Source: CAG-390 sp045544735 (GTDB taxonomy: Bacteria; Bacillota; Clostridia; Oscillospirales; CAG-272). Taken from it: a stretch of DNA of 15,628 nt. Location: contig JAZPZM010000001.1 in NCBI GenBank assembly GCA_045544735.1, forward strand, positions 1-15,628, in the 5' to 3' direction. A model generated the notes under the pieces. The model did not search any database. It was not told where the DNA came from and saw nothing but the letters and a program-made list of their open reading frames with translations. The number at the start of each line of letters is the position of its first letter. The stretch's first letter is position 1. The translations under genes were made by a program, and so were the position numbers. Shown here piece by piece: positions 1-7,947 of this stretch.

Positions 1-142
1 TGATGTTGTAAGTACCGGTGAGATCAACCTGAGGTGCAGCACCACCGGTAGTGGTGTCGCCGCCGTCTCCGGTACCGGAGCAAGCGGTCAGGCATGCTGC
101 GAGCATAAGAGCGGACAGCATAAGAGCAAGAAACTTCTTCAT
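1..142 (-). CDS. Lipoprotein N-terminus, probable sugar ABC transporter solute-binding protein (partial, 3' end outside window)
   Basis: Reading the minus strand from an ATG at 142 gives about 47 residues: a Lys-Lys N-terminus, a hydrophobic stretch, and a lipobox with Cys21 in LTAC (an earlier LAAC with Cys17 is also possible). A Gly/Asp/Thr linker (GDTTTGG) follows, then a segment entering the mature domain (VDLTGTYNI). A perfect AGGAGG ribosome binding site lies at 153-158, 10 bases before the ATG, so the start is secure. A beta-strand-like entry right after such a linker is typical of extracellular solute-binding proteins of the maltose/oligosaccharide ABC family. The glycoside hydrolase operon just upstream supports a role in oligosaccharide capture at the cell surface. 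The family call is inference, because only the signal peptide and the first mature residues are visible. Its own promoter at 198-226 should allow expression independent of the hydrolases, although no clear terminator separates them. Confidence 0.6.
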   Translation of the reverse strand, partial: MKKFLALMLSALMLAACLTACSGTGDGGDTTTGGAAPQVDLTGTYNI

Positions 143-197
143 TGAAAGTTGTCCTCCTGTGATGTATTTTTTTATTCACGCATAAAGCGTCGCTATT

Positions 198-226
198 ATT
201 ATACCGTTTTTCCCCCCTTTTGTCAA
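198..226 (-). promoter_or_regulatory. Consensus sigma-A promoter for the lipoprotein gene at 142
   Basis: On the minus strand, TTGACA (221-226) is followed by a 17-base spacer and TATAAT (198-203). Both hexamers are exact consensus. Transcription should start near 190, giving a leader of about 50 bases before the ATG at 142. The spacer contains a run of six G. The rest of the 143-312 gap is AT-rich and holds only a weak inverted repeat (GTTAA-N4-TTAAC) with no convincing terminator, so read-through from the hydrolase operon is also possible. Confidence 0.85.
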
Positions 227-312
227 GGAGAGCGTCGAAAATTGATTAGATTTATGAACTTTATACAAAACACTCGGTTAATTTTTTAACAAAAACGTAA
301 AATTGAATGGAA

Positions 313-1422
313 TTATTTTCTATATTCGTCAAAGGCAGGGAGCTTTCTTCCCTCGTAATCAAAGAGGCATTGGTTAGCCCATTCGTTTGCGGTGGGCTTG
401 CCGACTTCTCCGATATATTCAAGCGAGGACTCGGATGCCCAGCAGATCCCCTTGCGCGGTATCCACAGCGGCTCCCAATAAAACGCGCCCGCTATGCCGT
501 CGGCGCGCGCTCTTGCAAGCAAATCGCGTATAAAGCGCGCCTGACCGTCGTGGGTGAAGGGGTATTTTTCGGATAGTCCCTCGATATACGCCCGTTTAGC
601 GTCGATGATTACGGGGTACGCCTTGCCGTCGATGTAATACGGCTCGTCCGTAAAGCCGTAGCCAAGCTCCATTATCATTATCGGCTTACCGAAGCGGCGG
701 CAGGCGCGAAGATTTGCAAAAAGCTCGTCGGGAGTGCCGTGCCAATACGTATAGTATGACGCGCCGATAACGTCGTAATCCACGCCAAATTCGTCCATTT
801 TCGTGTAAAACTCCTGATATACCGCCGCATCGTTGCTACGCTCAAGGTGGAGGATAAGCTTCGCATCGGGGCATATCTCGCGGCAGGCGCGCACGCCCGC
901 CTTGATAAGACGGCAAAAGCCCTCGTAATTTCCGCGCTTTCCGTCCTCCTCAAGTCTGCCGTGAGGCCAGAGTATACCGTGGGTTATCTCGTTGCCGACC
1001 TGAATATACGCGGGGGCAACGCCGTTTTCCACGGCGGTCACAAGGCACTCGCGCGTAAACGAATACACCGCGTCGCAAACCTCGTCAAAGCTGAACTCAC
1101 GCCACGCCTTCGGAAGAAGCTGTTTTGCGGGGTCTGCCCAGAAATCGCTGTAATGGAAATCAAGTAAAAGGTCGTATCCGCGGCTTTTCGCAAGCTTGCC
1201 AAGCCTTACGTAATTGTCAATATCGCAGTTTCCCGCAAGGTACGGCGTGCCGTCCTCGCCGCGCGGGTCGTTCCACACGCGGATGCGCATACAGTCGACA
1301 CCGTTGTCCGCAAGCGCGGCAAGCGGGTCTATCTCGCGCTCGCCGTCAAAAAATCTTGCGCCGTGCTCCAGCTCTTCAAGATAAGTAGATGCATCTATTC
1401 CAAGTATCATACGACCTGTCAT
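313..1422 (-). CDS. GH53 endo-beta-1,4-galactanase, predicted cytoplasmic
   Basis: This 369-residue protein is a glycoside hydrolase family 53 (TIM barrel) enzyme, which in this family cleaves internal beta-1,4-galactosyl bonds of galactan or type I arabinogalactan. Family blocks are clear: ILGIDAS at 6-12, RIRVWNDP at 46-53, the strongly conserved HYSDFWADPAKQ at 90-101, QVGNE at 141-145 with Glu145 as acid/base, SYYTYWHG at 222-229, and Glu252 (MELGYGF) as nucleophile. There is no signal peptide or lipobox, unlike the GH53 paralogue at 3058-4353, so it should act on imported oligosaccharides. The gene is last in a four-gene operon, 22 bases after the preceding stop codon. A start at Met5 (1410) may be the real one: AAGGA at 1422-1426 is well placed for it, while Met1 has no good ribosome binding site. 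Family membership is secure; cellular location and exact substrate are inferred. Confidence 0.9.
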   Translation of the reverse strand: MTGRMILGIDASTYLEELEHGARFFDGEREIDPLAALADNGVDCMRIRVWNDPRGEDGTPYLAGNCDIDNYVRLGKLAKSRGYDLLLDFHYSDFWADPAKQLLPKAWREFSFDEVCDAVYSFTRECLVTAVENGVAPAYIQVGNEITHGILWPHGRLEEDGKRGNYEGFCRLIKAGVRACREICPDAKLILHLERSNDAAVYQEFYTKMDEFGVDYDVIGASYYTYWHGTPDELFANLRACRRFGKPIMIMELGYGFTDEPYYIDGKAYPVIIDAKRAYIEGLSEKYPFTHDGQARFIRDLLARARADGIAGAFYWEPLWIPRKGICWASESSLEYIGEVGKPTANEWANQCLFDYEGRKLPAFDEYRK

Positions 1423-1444
1423 CCTTGTTCTGAATTATTTTTCA

Positions 1445-3043
1445 TTATTTTATAATAACGCTCGTCTGCGGACCTACGGTGAGTATAGTTCCCTCAAGCC
1501 TTGCGCCCGAAATACCGATAGAGTCGCAAACGGCAACGAAATTGATGCCGTAAAGCGCCGCGCATCCCGAAAGGTCAACGCTAAGCTCCTCGGTCGCGGA
1601 GGTGTTGTGGAAAAGACCTATCTTTTCGCCGTCCTTTTCGATAAGGAAGCCGCCGAGATATCTGCTTGCGCAGTCAACCGCCTTGTACTCGCCGCGTGCG
1701 ATAGCGCCGTACTTGTGGCGGAGGGCTATGAGCTTGCAGTAGTAATTATACATACTGCCCTCGTCCGCCATCTGCTGCGCAACGGTCGTCTGTATCTGAT
1801 TTTTCGTGGAATACGTCGCGCCCACGGGGTCTTTAACGAGGTCGGAATCGCCCCAAAGCATAGCAAGGCGGCGGTTAGCGTCGGTGTTCTCACCGCCGCG
1901 CGAGCCGCGCATTCCTATCTCCTCGCCGTAGTAGATAACGGGAGAGCCCGGGCTTAAGAGATAGAGATTTGCCGCCATACGCATATGGTTTTCGGTAATG
2001 AACGCTCCCGCAATTCTGTCCATATCGTGATTGGAGAGGAAGGACATAGCCATACCGTTGGGGTTTTTACTTGCTATTTTTGTATTGAAGCTTGCAACGT
2101 AGTTGGTGAAATTGGAGATGGACGAGCCCTTTGCGGCAGACGCGGCAAAGCCCTCTGCCTGCGACATCGCAAAATTAAAGCAATTCATCGCGCCGTAGTA
2201 GGAGAGTATCTCCGCCTCGCCCGACCAGCACTCGCCAACGCAGTAGATATCGGGCTTTATAGCGCGAAGCTCGCCCATATACCACTCCCAGAACGCCACC
2301 GAGCGGGGAGTATCACCGTAATAAATATACTTGACCGCGTCAAAGCGGAAGCCGTCAACGCCCATATCAAGATAGTGCTTTGCAATATTAAGCGCCTCGG
2401 CCTTTACCGCGGGATTGTCAAAATTCAATTCGGGCATATCTCCCGAAAAATTACACTCTACCCAGCAATCCACGCCCGCTATCTTCTGATATGCAATGCC
2501 GCCCTTTTTCTCCGCCGTGCTCACGCAGGAGTAGTAATCATAATACTTGTTCTGCGTCTCCCCCGCTGCACGCGCGCTCTTGAACTCAAGATACCACGGG
2601 TGCGAGCTTGAGGTGTGGTTTATCGCAACGTCAAGTATGAGCTTTACGTTGCGCGAGTGGCAAAGCTCGACAAGCTCCTTGAGGTCGGAGTCCGTGCCGA
2701 AGCGCCAATCTATCTGATAGTAATCCTTTGCATCGTACTTATGGTACGAGGGCGAGGAGAAGATGGGGGAAAGCCATATTCCCTGCACGCCGAGGCTCTT
2801 ACCCGAATTTATATCGCCGTCGTTAAGGTAGTCAAAGCGGTTGATTATACCGCGCAGGTCACCGAAGCCGTCGCCGTTCGAGTCGGAGAACGAGCCTACG
2901 AATATCTGATAAAACGTTCTGTAATTATCGTTTATGGGGTCGACTTGAGGCGCGGGCGTTTCCTGGGGCTTATCACAGCCCGTAAATGCAAACGCCGCAA
3001 GCATCATAACCAACGCCAATAAAAAAGCCATTTTTTTAGTCAT
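1445..3043 (-). CDS. Alpha-amylase family GH13 lipoprotein
   Basis: The 532-residue protein begins with a lipoprotein signal peptide (lipobox FTGC, Cys23) and a short Pro-rich linker, so it should be anchored on the outer face of the membrane. The GH13 barrel follows from about residue 40. An early acidic loop, DSNGDGFGDLRG (54-65), resembles a calcium-binding loop. Conserved region I is DVAINHT (138-144). The catalytic residues are Asp235 in GFRFD, Glu271 in GECW and Asp340 in SNHD, all present, so the enzyme should be active on alpha-1,4-glucans such as starch or maltodextrin. A small C-terminal beta domain fits the last 80 or so residues. The gene starts 14 bases after the lipoprotein GH53 gene, with GGAG at 3051-3054, 7 bases before the ATG. 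The GH13 subfamily, and whether it hydrolyses or transfers glucosyl units, cannot be decided by eye. Confidence 0.9.
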   Translation of the reverse strand: MTKKMAFLLALVMMLAAFAFTGCDKPQETPAPQVDPINDNYRTFYQIFVGSFSDSNGDGFGDLRGIINRFDYLNDGDINSGKSLGVQGIWLSPIFSSPSYHKYDAKDYYQIDWRFGTDSDLKELVELCHSRNVKLILDVAINHTSSSHPWYLEFKSARAAGETQNKYYDYYSCVSTAEKKGGIAYQKIAGVDCWVECNFSGDMPELNFDNPAVKAEALNIAKHYLDMGVDGFRFDAVKYIYYGDTPRSVAFWEWYMGELRAIKPDIYCVGECWSGEAEILSYYGAMNCFNFAMSQAEGFAASAAKGSSISNFTNYVASFNTKIASKNPNGMAMSFLSNHDMDRIAGAFITENHMRMAANLYLLSPGSPVIYYGEEIGMRGSRGGENTDANRRLAMLWGDSDLVKDPVGATYSTKNQIQTTVAQQMADEGSMYNYYCKLIALRHKYGAIARGEYKAVDCASRYLGGFLIEKDGEKIGLFHNTSATEELSVDLSGCAALYGINFVAVCDSIGISGARLEGTILTVGPQTSVIIK

Positions 3044-3057
3044 TTGTATTCTCCATT

Positions 3058-4353
3058 TTAATTTTTTTGCGCCTCGTTGCCCTCTCTGACGAGAGCGAAG
3101 ACCTTCAGCGACTCTATCGCCCTGCCGTCCGCGCCGAAAAACGCCTGATTGTCAACGGCACAGCCGCCGTGCCACTTGCCCGCGTCGTCGGGGTCGTACT
3201 GCGCCGCGTAGGAGCTTGCCCAGCCCGAGCCGTACTTCTCCCAAAGGGCGCGATTTGCCCCGTAGCTGTCGCCGCCGACGGATATCCAAGTGCCTTCCCA
3301 ATAAAACACGCCTATTCCGCCCGCCGTGTGCGCCACCGTGTCTATCACGTCGCGCACGAGATCCGCCTGACCCTGAACGCTGACGGGATAGCCCTTTACG
3401 CCGTCGGTGACGGTATTGCCCCAATGGTCGCCGTCAGCGGCGGTAAAGGCGTAGGAGGTCTCGGCAACCATTACCCTTTTGCCGTATTTTTCGTTTATAT
3501 CGCCAAGCACGGCGGAAAGATTTTCAAGGCTTCCGTGCCAGTAGGGGTAGTAGGACGAGGCAAAAACGTCGTAATCCACGCCGTAGTATTCAAGATTTTT
3601 GCCGTAGCTTTCGTAAGCCTCGACCTTTTCGGGATTGGTAAAATGCACCGCCACGAGCGCATTCGGGCAAACCTCGCGCACCGCGCGCGCACCCGCGGAC
3701 ATAAGGCGCGTTATGCGCGCCCAGCCGCCAAGCGAGCTTGACTTTTCACCGCACATAGCGCCGTTGGTTTCGTTTCCTATCTGCACCATTCCAACGTCAA
3801 CGCCCGCCGCGATGAGCCTTCCAAGGCTTTCCGCCGTGTAGGAATAAAGCGCGTCCGCCTTTTCGTCGATGCTCATACCGCGCCACGCCTTCGGCTCGCT
3901 TTGCTTTGCGGGGTCTGCCCAAAAATCCGAGTAATGGAAGTTGACGAGCAGCTTCATTCCCTGCGCGGTGGCACGCTTGCCCACCTCCACGGCGTTATTG
4001 ATATCGCAATTTCCGCCGCCGTAGCCGTTGCCGTCGGCATCAAACGGGTCGTTCCACACGCGCACGCGCACGTAATTTATCCCGTTTTGGGCAAGAATTT
4101 CATACACGTCGCGCTCCGTGCCGCTGTGGTCGTAGTATTTTACGCCGCTTTTTTCAAGCGCGGGAACGCACGAGGCGTCCATTCCGAGGATAAAATCCTC
4201 GGAAAGTGACTCCACTTTTTTTACGAAAAGCGACTCGGAGCTTACCTTCGCGCCGAGCGCGTGAGGTCGCCAATCGGCATTTATCTCTCTGCCGCAGGCG
4301 GTAAATAGCAAGGCGGCAAGCGCCGCAAGCGCGGCAAGCCTTTTTATTTTCAT
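3058..4353 (-). CDS. GH53 endo-beta-1,4-galactanase, surface lipoprotein
   Basis: This 431-residue protein has a Lys-rich start, an Ala/Leu-rich hydrophobic stretch and a lipobox ending at Cys20 (LFTAC, with an unusual Phe at -3), followed by a GH53 catalytic domain from about residue 55. Visible family blocks are ILGMDAS (55-61), RVRVWNDP (96-103), HYSDFWADPAKQ (140-151), QIGNETNGAMCGE (191-203, Glu195 as acid/base) and VAETSYAF (296-303, Glu298 as nucleophile). The C-terminal stretch from WEKYGSGWASSYA to VDNQAFF matches the end of bacterial GanB-type galactanases as I remember them, so the domain is complete. It should cut beta-1,4-galactan outside the cell. Its ATG lies 4 bases after the pullulanase stop codon with no strong ribosome binding site, which points to translational coupling. 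It is clearly diverged from the second GH53 in the operon, so the pair is not a recent duplication. Confidence 0.92.
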   Translation of the reverse strand: MKIKRLAALAALAALLFTACGREINADWRPHALGAKVSSESLFVKKVESLSEDFILGMDASCVPALEKSGVKYYDHSGTERDVYEILAQNGINYVRVRVWNDPFDADGNGYGGGNCDINNAVEVGKRATAQGMKLLVNFHYSDFWADPAKQSEPKAWRGMSIDEKADALYSYTAESLGRLIAAGVDVGMVQIGNETNGAMCGEKSSSLGGWARITRLMSAGARAVREVCPNALVAVHFTNPEKVEAYESYGKNLEYYGVDYDVFASSYYPYWHGSLENLSAVLGDINEKYGKRVMVAETSYAFTAADGDHWGNTVTDGVKGYPVSVQGQADLVRDVIDTVAHTAGGIGVFYWEGTWISVGGDSYGANRALWEKYGSGWASSYAAQYDPDDAGKWHGGCAVDNQAFFGADGRAIESLKVFALVREGNEAQKN

Positions 4354-4357
4354 TTTA

Positions 4358-7024
4358 TTACTTTACGAGCGCGTCGCAGACGTATACTCTAACGCCGTAA
4401 GCGCCAACCGTTACCGAGCCGCTCTCGCGCGCGATAACGCTGCCGCCCGCTCTCGTCGCGTCGGCAACGAGATTCCACTCGCCGTCAAGCGCGTAGGGGA
4501 GCGCCGTTTTGTTGGGGTTCATCACGAAGAGCGCCTTGCCGCCGTTTCCGTCGTCAAACGTAACGGCAACCACGCCGCTTCCAAGCTGGGTGTACTGAAT
4601 ATTCGACGCATTATCGGAGAAGATGCCAAAGGTCTTTCTCATTTCGATAAGTCCCTTGTAGTAGAGCATCATTTCGTACTCTGCACTTCCCTCTTTGAGC
4701 ACCGACCAGTCTATGTTATTTACCTCGTCGGAGGACATATAGCTGTTTTCGTCGCCGCCCTTGGTGCGAAGCATCTCCTCGCCCGCCTGCCAGAAGGGCA
4801 TACCCTTGGATGCGAGAATGATAGCCGCGCCGAGACGGTTCATAGCCGCCCTCTCCGCGTCGGAGGCGTTGGGGTTTGAAAGAAGGAGCTTATCCCAAAG
4901 GGTATTGTTATCGTGTGCGCTCATATAGTTTACGACCATAGAGTTTTCCACGCTCCAGCCATGACCAACGCCGACGCCGCCCTTCATACTGAAGATTATC
5001 TTCGCAAGGTTTGCGCTGTTGGGTGCGCCGTTTATGTAGCCCTTCGCGGTCTTTTCAAACACGCTTCCCTTAAGTCCGTCGCGCATTACGTCGTTGAATA
5101 CGGCGATAGCGCCGATGGCGTTGCCCGTAGGCTTGATATTGCTTATCTGTCCCTGATTTGCCTGTGCGCTTCCGTCAATGGTCGAGCCCATATTCCAACC
5201 CTCGCCGTATATCAGCGCATTCGGATTTATCGTGTGAACGGCACTCTCGACCTCTTGCATAGTCGCAAGGTCGTGAAGTCCCATAAGGTCGAAGCGGAAG
5301 CCGTCAAGATTATATTCGTCCATCCAATATGACGTGGACTCGACCATAAACTTGCCGTACATATAACGCTCGGAGGCGGTATCGTTGCCGCATCCGCTTG
5401 CGGAGGAGTTCGCGCCCGACGCGGTATATCTGTAATAATAATAAGGAACTATCTTGTTAAACGAGCTGTTTGCATCGTAGGTGTGGTTATATACGACGTC
5501 CATAATCACGCCGATGCCCGCCTTATGCAGAGCCATGACCATCTCTTTGAATTCCTTTATTCTCACCTCGCCGTTGTAGGGGTCGGTGGAATAGCTTCCC
5601 TCGGGTACGTTGTAGTTTGCGGGATCGTAGCCCCAGTTGAACTGCGGCTCACTTGATGCCTCGTCAACGGAGGCGTAATCGTAAACGGGGAGCAGGTGAA
5701 CGTGCGTGATGCCGAGATTTTTAAGGTAATCAACGCCGATAGGCTGACCGTGCTCGTTTACAAGTCCGTTTTCGGTAAATGCAAGGTACTTGCCCTTGTA
5801 CTGCGAGGTGCTTATCTTGTTGGAGAAGTCACGGACGTGAATTTCCCAGATAATAGCCTCGGAATAGCTTGAAACGCTCTTAAGAGACGCATCCTCGCCC
5901 CAGCCGTCGGGGTTGGTAAGGGAAAGGTCAACGACCATTCCGCGCTTGCCGTTCACGCCCGCCGCCTTTGCGTATGGGTCAACTGCCTCCTGCGTGCCGA
6001 CCGAGGTGGTAACGGAATAGGTGTAGTACGTGCCGTGTCCGCATTGCTCGGTGTGCGACCAAACGCCCTTGTCGCCGCGGGTAAGCTCTACCTGCTTGTA
6101 GGCTTCAACGCCGTTGCCCGCGCTAAAGAGGTTAAGCACTACCTTTTGCGCGGTGGGCGCCCAAAGCTTGAATACGGTACTATCCCCGCTTACCGTCGCG
6201 CCGAGGTCCTTGCCGTCGTAGTGGTAATTGTCCGCAAAATACTTGCTGTCGAAAATGCCCGTGGGAACTACTGCCTTTTCGCCGTAGCCCGCGATGCTTA
6301 AGCGGTAGCTGCCCGAAATATCAAGGGGCTCGGCTACCTCTACGTAGCCGCTGATCGCGCCCACTCCAAGGGTGGAAACGCTCTTTACTGCGACCTCGCG
6401 CTCGCCGCAGTAGACCTTGACCTGATCAAGACTTGAGATGGTTACCTTGGGGGTGACTCTGAACTGTATTCTGTTCTCGTCCGCCATTCCCGCAAGTGAG
6501 AATTTTTTAATCATTTCGAGAGTTTTTCCTCCGTCCTTACTCGTGTACTGGTCCTCAACGCCCGATTTCAGATATATGACCGTCTCGCGTCCGTCGATAA
6601 CGGCAAATCTGTCCTGATCGAAGTCCTTCGTCGCACTTCCCCACGACGTTCCGCCGGGCTCGGAGCAATCCTTGCGTACGATGAAGCCGACCTCCTCCAC
6701 GCCGTCGGGAACGTTCACGACGACCTTGCCGCCGTAGGCGCACTCGTGGAAGGTGTAGCCCTGACCTGCCTTATCGCCCCACCACATCCAGATATCGCAT
6801 TTTTCATAGCTTCCGTCGTGCTTCCAATAAAGCGTAAGCTGGTTGTGTCCGTCCTCAAGCGGAAGGGTGAACTCGTCCACAGGCGTTGAAGGCGCGCCCG
6901 TAGTGGTGTCGCCACCCGTAGTGGTTTCACCCGACACACCCGCGCCGCCGCAGGATGAGAGCATAAAACAAAGCGCCATCAAAAGCGCCGTAATAAGAGA
7001 GATAATTCGAACAAATTTCTTCAT
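4358..7024 (-). CDS. Pullulanase-type GH13 lipoprotein with CBM41- and CBM48-like modules
   Basis: This 888-residue protein should debranch alpha-1,6 bonds in pullulan, amylopectin or glycogen at the cell surface. It has a signal peptide with lipobox LSSC (Cys25) and a Thr/Gly linker at about 30-48. A CBM41-like domain follows at about 52-160 (LTLYWKHDG, DIWMWWGD), then a beta domain, then a CBM48/pullulanase N-terminal module at about 278-367 (FKLWAPTAQKVVL). In the barrel, FNWGYDP at 462-468 is the type I pullulanase signature with Phe in place of the usual first Tyr, and region I is DVVYNHT (509-515). The catalytic residues are Asp579 (GFRFD), Glu608 (YGEGW) and Asp705 (SAHDN). A C-terminal beta domain closes the protein. 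It is the first gene of the operon: AGGAG at 7031-7035 lies 6 bases before the ATG. All key catalytic residues are present; strict pullulanase versus amylopullulanase activity is not decided. Confidence 0.93.
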   Translation of the reverse strand: MKKFVRIISLITALLMALCFMLSSCGGAGVSGETTTGGDTTTGAPSTPVDEFTLPLEDGHNQLTLYWKHDGSYEKCDIWMWWGDKAGQGYTFHECAYGGKVVVNVPDGVEEVGFIVRKDCSEPGGTSWGSATKDFDQDRFAVIDGRETVIYLKSGVEDQYTSKDGGKTLEMIKKFSLAGMADENRIQFRVTPKVTISSLDQVKVYCGEREVAVKSVSTLGVGAISGYVEVAEPLDISGSYRLSIAGYGEKAVVPTGIFDSKYFADNYHYDGKDLGATVSGDSTVFKLWAPTAQKVVLNLFSAGNGVEAYKQVELTRGDKGVWSHTEQCGHGTYYTYSVTTSVGTQEAVDPYAKAAGVNGKRGMVVDLSLTNPDGWGEDASLKSVSSYSEAIIWEIHVRDFSNKISTSQYKGKYLAFTENGLVNEHGQPIGVDYLKNLGITHVHLLPVYDYASVDEASSEPQFNWGYDPANYNVPEGSYSTDPYNGEVRIKEFKEMVMALHKAGIGVIMDVVYNHTYDANSSFNKIVPYYYYRYTASGANSSASGCGNDTASERYMYGKFMVESTSYWMDEYNLDGFRFDLMGLHDLATMQEVESAVHTINPNALIYGEGWNMGSTIDGSAQANQGQISNIKPTGNAIGAIAVFNDVMRDGLKGSVFEKTAKGYINGAPNSANLAKIIFSMKGGVGVGHGWSVENSMVVNYMSAHDNNTLWDKLLLSNPNASDAERAAMNRLGAAIILASKGMPFWQAGEEMLRTKGGDENSYMSSDEVNNIDWSVLKEGSAEYEMMLYYKGLIEMRKTFGIFSDNASNIQYTQLGSGVVAVTFDDGNGGKALFVMNPNKTALPYALDGEWNLVADATRAGGSVIARESGSVTVGAYGVRVYVCDALVK

Positions 7025-7056
7025 GTCCTTCTCCTTTTATTATTATAGTTGAGTTC

Positions 7057-7085
7057 ATTATATCATCAAAATCGAAAAAAATCAA
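7057..7085 (-). promoter_or_regulatory. Promoter of the glycoside hydrolase operon
   Basis: On the minus strand, TTGATT (7080-7085), a 17-base T-rich spacer and an exact TATAAT (7057-7062) precede the pullulanase gene by about 33 bases. A second TATAAT-like hexamer at 7042-7047 lacks a good -35. I see no convincing catabolite-response (cre) palindrome. The promoter is back-to-back with the one at 7118-7146, leaving 32 bases between the two -35 elements. Confidence 0.7.
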
Positions 7086-7117
7086 TACGTTTTGCAAAGA
7101 ATACGCCCCGCGCCGAG

Positions 7118-7146
7118 TTGACTTTATCTGTATCGGGTGGTATAAT
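7118..7146 (+). promoter_or_regulatory. Consensus promoter of the S51-like gene
   Basis: TTGACT (7118-7123), a 17-base spacer and exact TATAAT (7141-7146) lie just ahead of the ribosome binding site AAGGAGG (7154-7160) and the ATG at 7168. The leader is therefore only about 15 bases, which leaves no room for a riboswitch or attenuator. Confidence 0.85.
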
Positions 7147-7167
7147 ATCGGAAAAGGAGGCGGAAAA

Positions 7168-7836
7168 ATGGTAAATATTTTATTTGATTGCCCCAACATC
7201 GACGATTTTTACGATGAGCTAAAGGAATATTTCTCCCCCGAAACAAAGGTCGCCGTGGTCGCATTTTCATTTTACGACGACGAGGTGTTCGACGCGCCGT
7301 CGTGGGAGCGCGTTTTCGGCAAGGGTGTCGGACGGATGTATTTTGAGACCGTCGACTCCTTTCGTCCCTTTGGCGTGCGCGAGGAAAATATAAGCTTTAT
7401 AAACTACTTTTCCGACACGCGCGAGAGCGCAAGGGAAAAGATACTTCGCGCCGACACGGTGTATTTTACGGGCGGATTGCCCGACAGAATGATGGATAGG
7501 ATACGGGAATTTGACCTTTGCGACGTGCTTTTGGCGCACAAGGGCGTGGTTATGGGCTACAGCGCGGGGGCGGTGATACAGCTTGATTGCTACCACCTCT
7601 CGCCCGACGCGGACTACGCCGAGTTCGGATATTACGAGGGACTGCACTATCTTTCGGGCTTTGACCTTGAGGTGCATTACGAGCATAAGGCGGTGCAGGA
7701 CGAGGGCATCCGACGCGCACGCGCGGAGCGCGGACTCCCCATATACGTTTTCCACACGCGCGAGGGCGGCATCGTAGTTGAGGACGGCAAAATTCGCACC
7801 GTGGGACACGTTGATATTCACCCTGCGGGGGAGTGA
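7168..7836 (+). CDS. S51-like (peptidase E / class I amidotransferase-like) protein
   Basis: This 222-residue soluble protein fits the peptidase S51 / class I glutamine amidotransferase-like fold. The nucleophile elbow GYSAGAV (130-136) carries Ser132, as in peptidase E (GxSAGA) and cyanophycinases. It is preceded by the FTGGLPDRMM segment (100-109) common in clostridial members. His170 or His173 (VHYEHK) is a candidate catalytic histidine. There is no signal peptide. Known relatives include alpha-aspartyl dipeptidases and cyanophycinase, but the substrate of this group is not known to me and should not be assumed. It is the only plus-strand gene in the window, with its own promoter, a strong ribosome binding site 7 bases before the ATG, and a terminator after a hairpin array. 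No neighbour shares its strand, so context gives no partner. Confidence 0.75.
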   Translation: MVNILFDCPNIDDFYDELKEYFSPETKVAVVAFSFYDDEVFDAPSWERVFGKGVGRMYFETVDSFRPFGVREENISFINYFSDTRESAREKILRADTVYFTGGLPDRMMDRIREFDLCDVLLAHKGVVMGYSAGAVIQLDCYHLSPDADYAEFGYYEGLHYLSGFDLEVHYEHKAVQDEGIRRARAERGLPIYVFHTREGGIVVEDGKIRTVGHVDIHPAGE

Positions 7837-7838
7837 AG

Positions 7839-7938
7839 TTGCTCCTTACGGCGCAAATGGTGTACGGCTTTGCCGGAATGATGGTGCGGCAAGCCGCAAA
7901 TGATGTGGGCTTACGCCCAATGATGTTGCCTTCGGCAA
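7839..7938. repeat. Array of five short variable hairpins separated by an AATGATG-like heptamer
   Basis: Starting 3 bases after the S51-like stop codon, five small inverted repeats follow in series: 7839-7856 (TTGC-T-CC / GG-C-GCAA, one mismatch), 7865-7875 (CGGC/GCCG), 7885-7898 (TGCGGC/GCCGCA), 7906-7919 (TGGGC/GCCCA) and 7926-7938 (TTGCC/GGCAA). The stems differ in sequence but each keeps its own complementarity. After each stem a heptamer recurs: AATGGTG at 7856, AATGATG at 7877, 7899 and 7919, and a degraded AATTAAG at 7938, a period of 19-22 bases. No open frame is obvious. Similar serial hairpins occur in intergenic DNA of Clostridia as far as I recall, but I know no established name or role. 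The unit may be active as RNA (transcript-end protection) or as DNA. Confidence 0.75.
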
Positions 7939-7947
7939 ATTAAGGTA

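Noticed and set aside
283..296. GTTAA-N4-TTAAC inverted repeat after the last hydrolase gene as a terminator
   Set aside because: The stem has almost no G/C and lacks a following T-run on the minus strand, so termination there is not supported.
1985..2611. A 208-codon plus-strand open frame (and similar ones at 3067-3741 and 12652-13389)
   Set aside because: They lie antisense to well-supported genes, show no family motif, and share the same codon-mirror composition.
7086..7104. TGCAAAACGTATTG upstream of the hydrolase operon as a possible LacI-family or catabolite-repression site
   Set aside because: The arms are not symmetrical and the match to the cre consensus is poor around the central CG.
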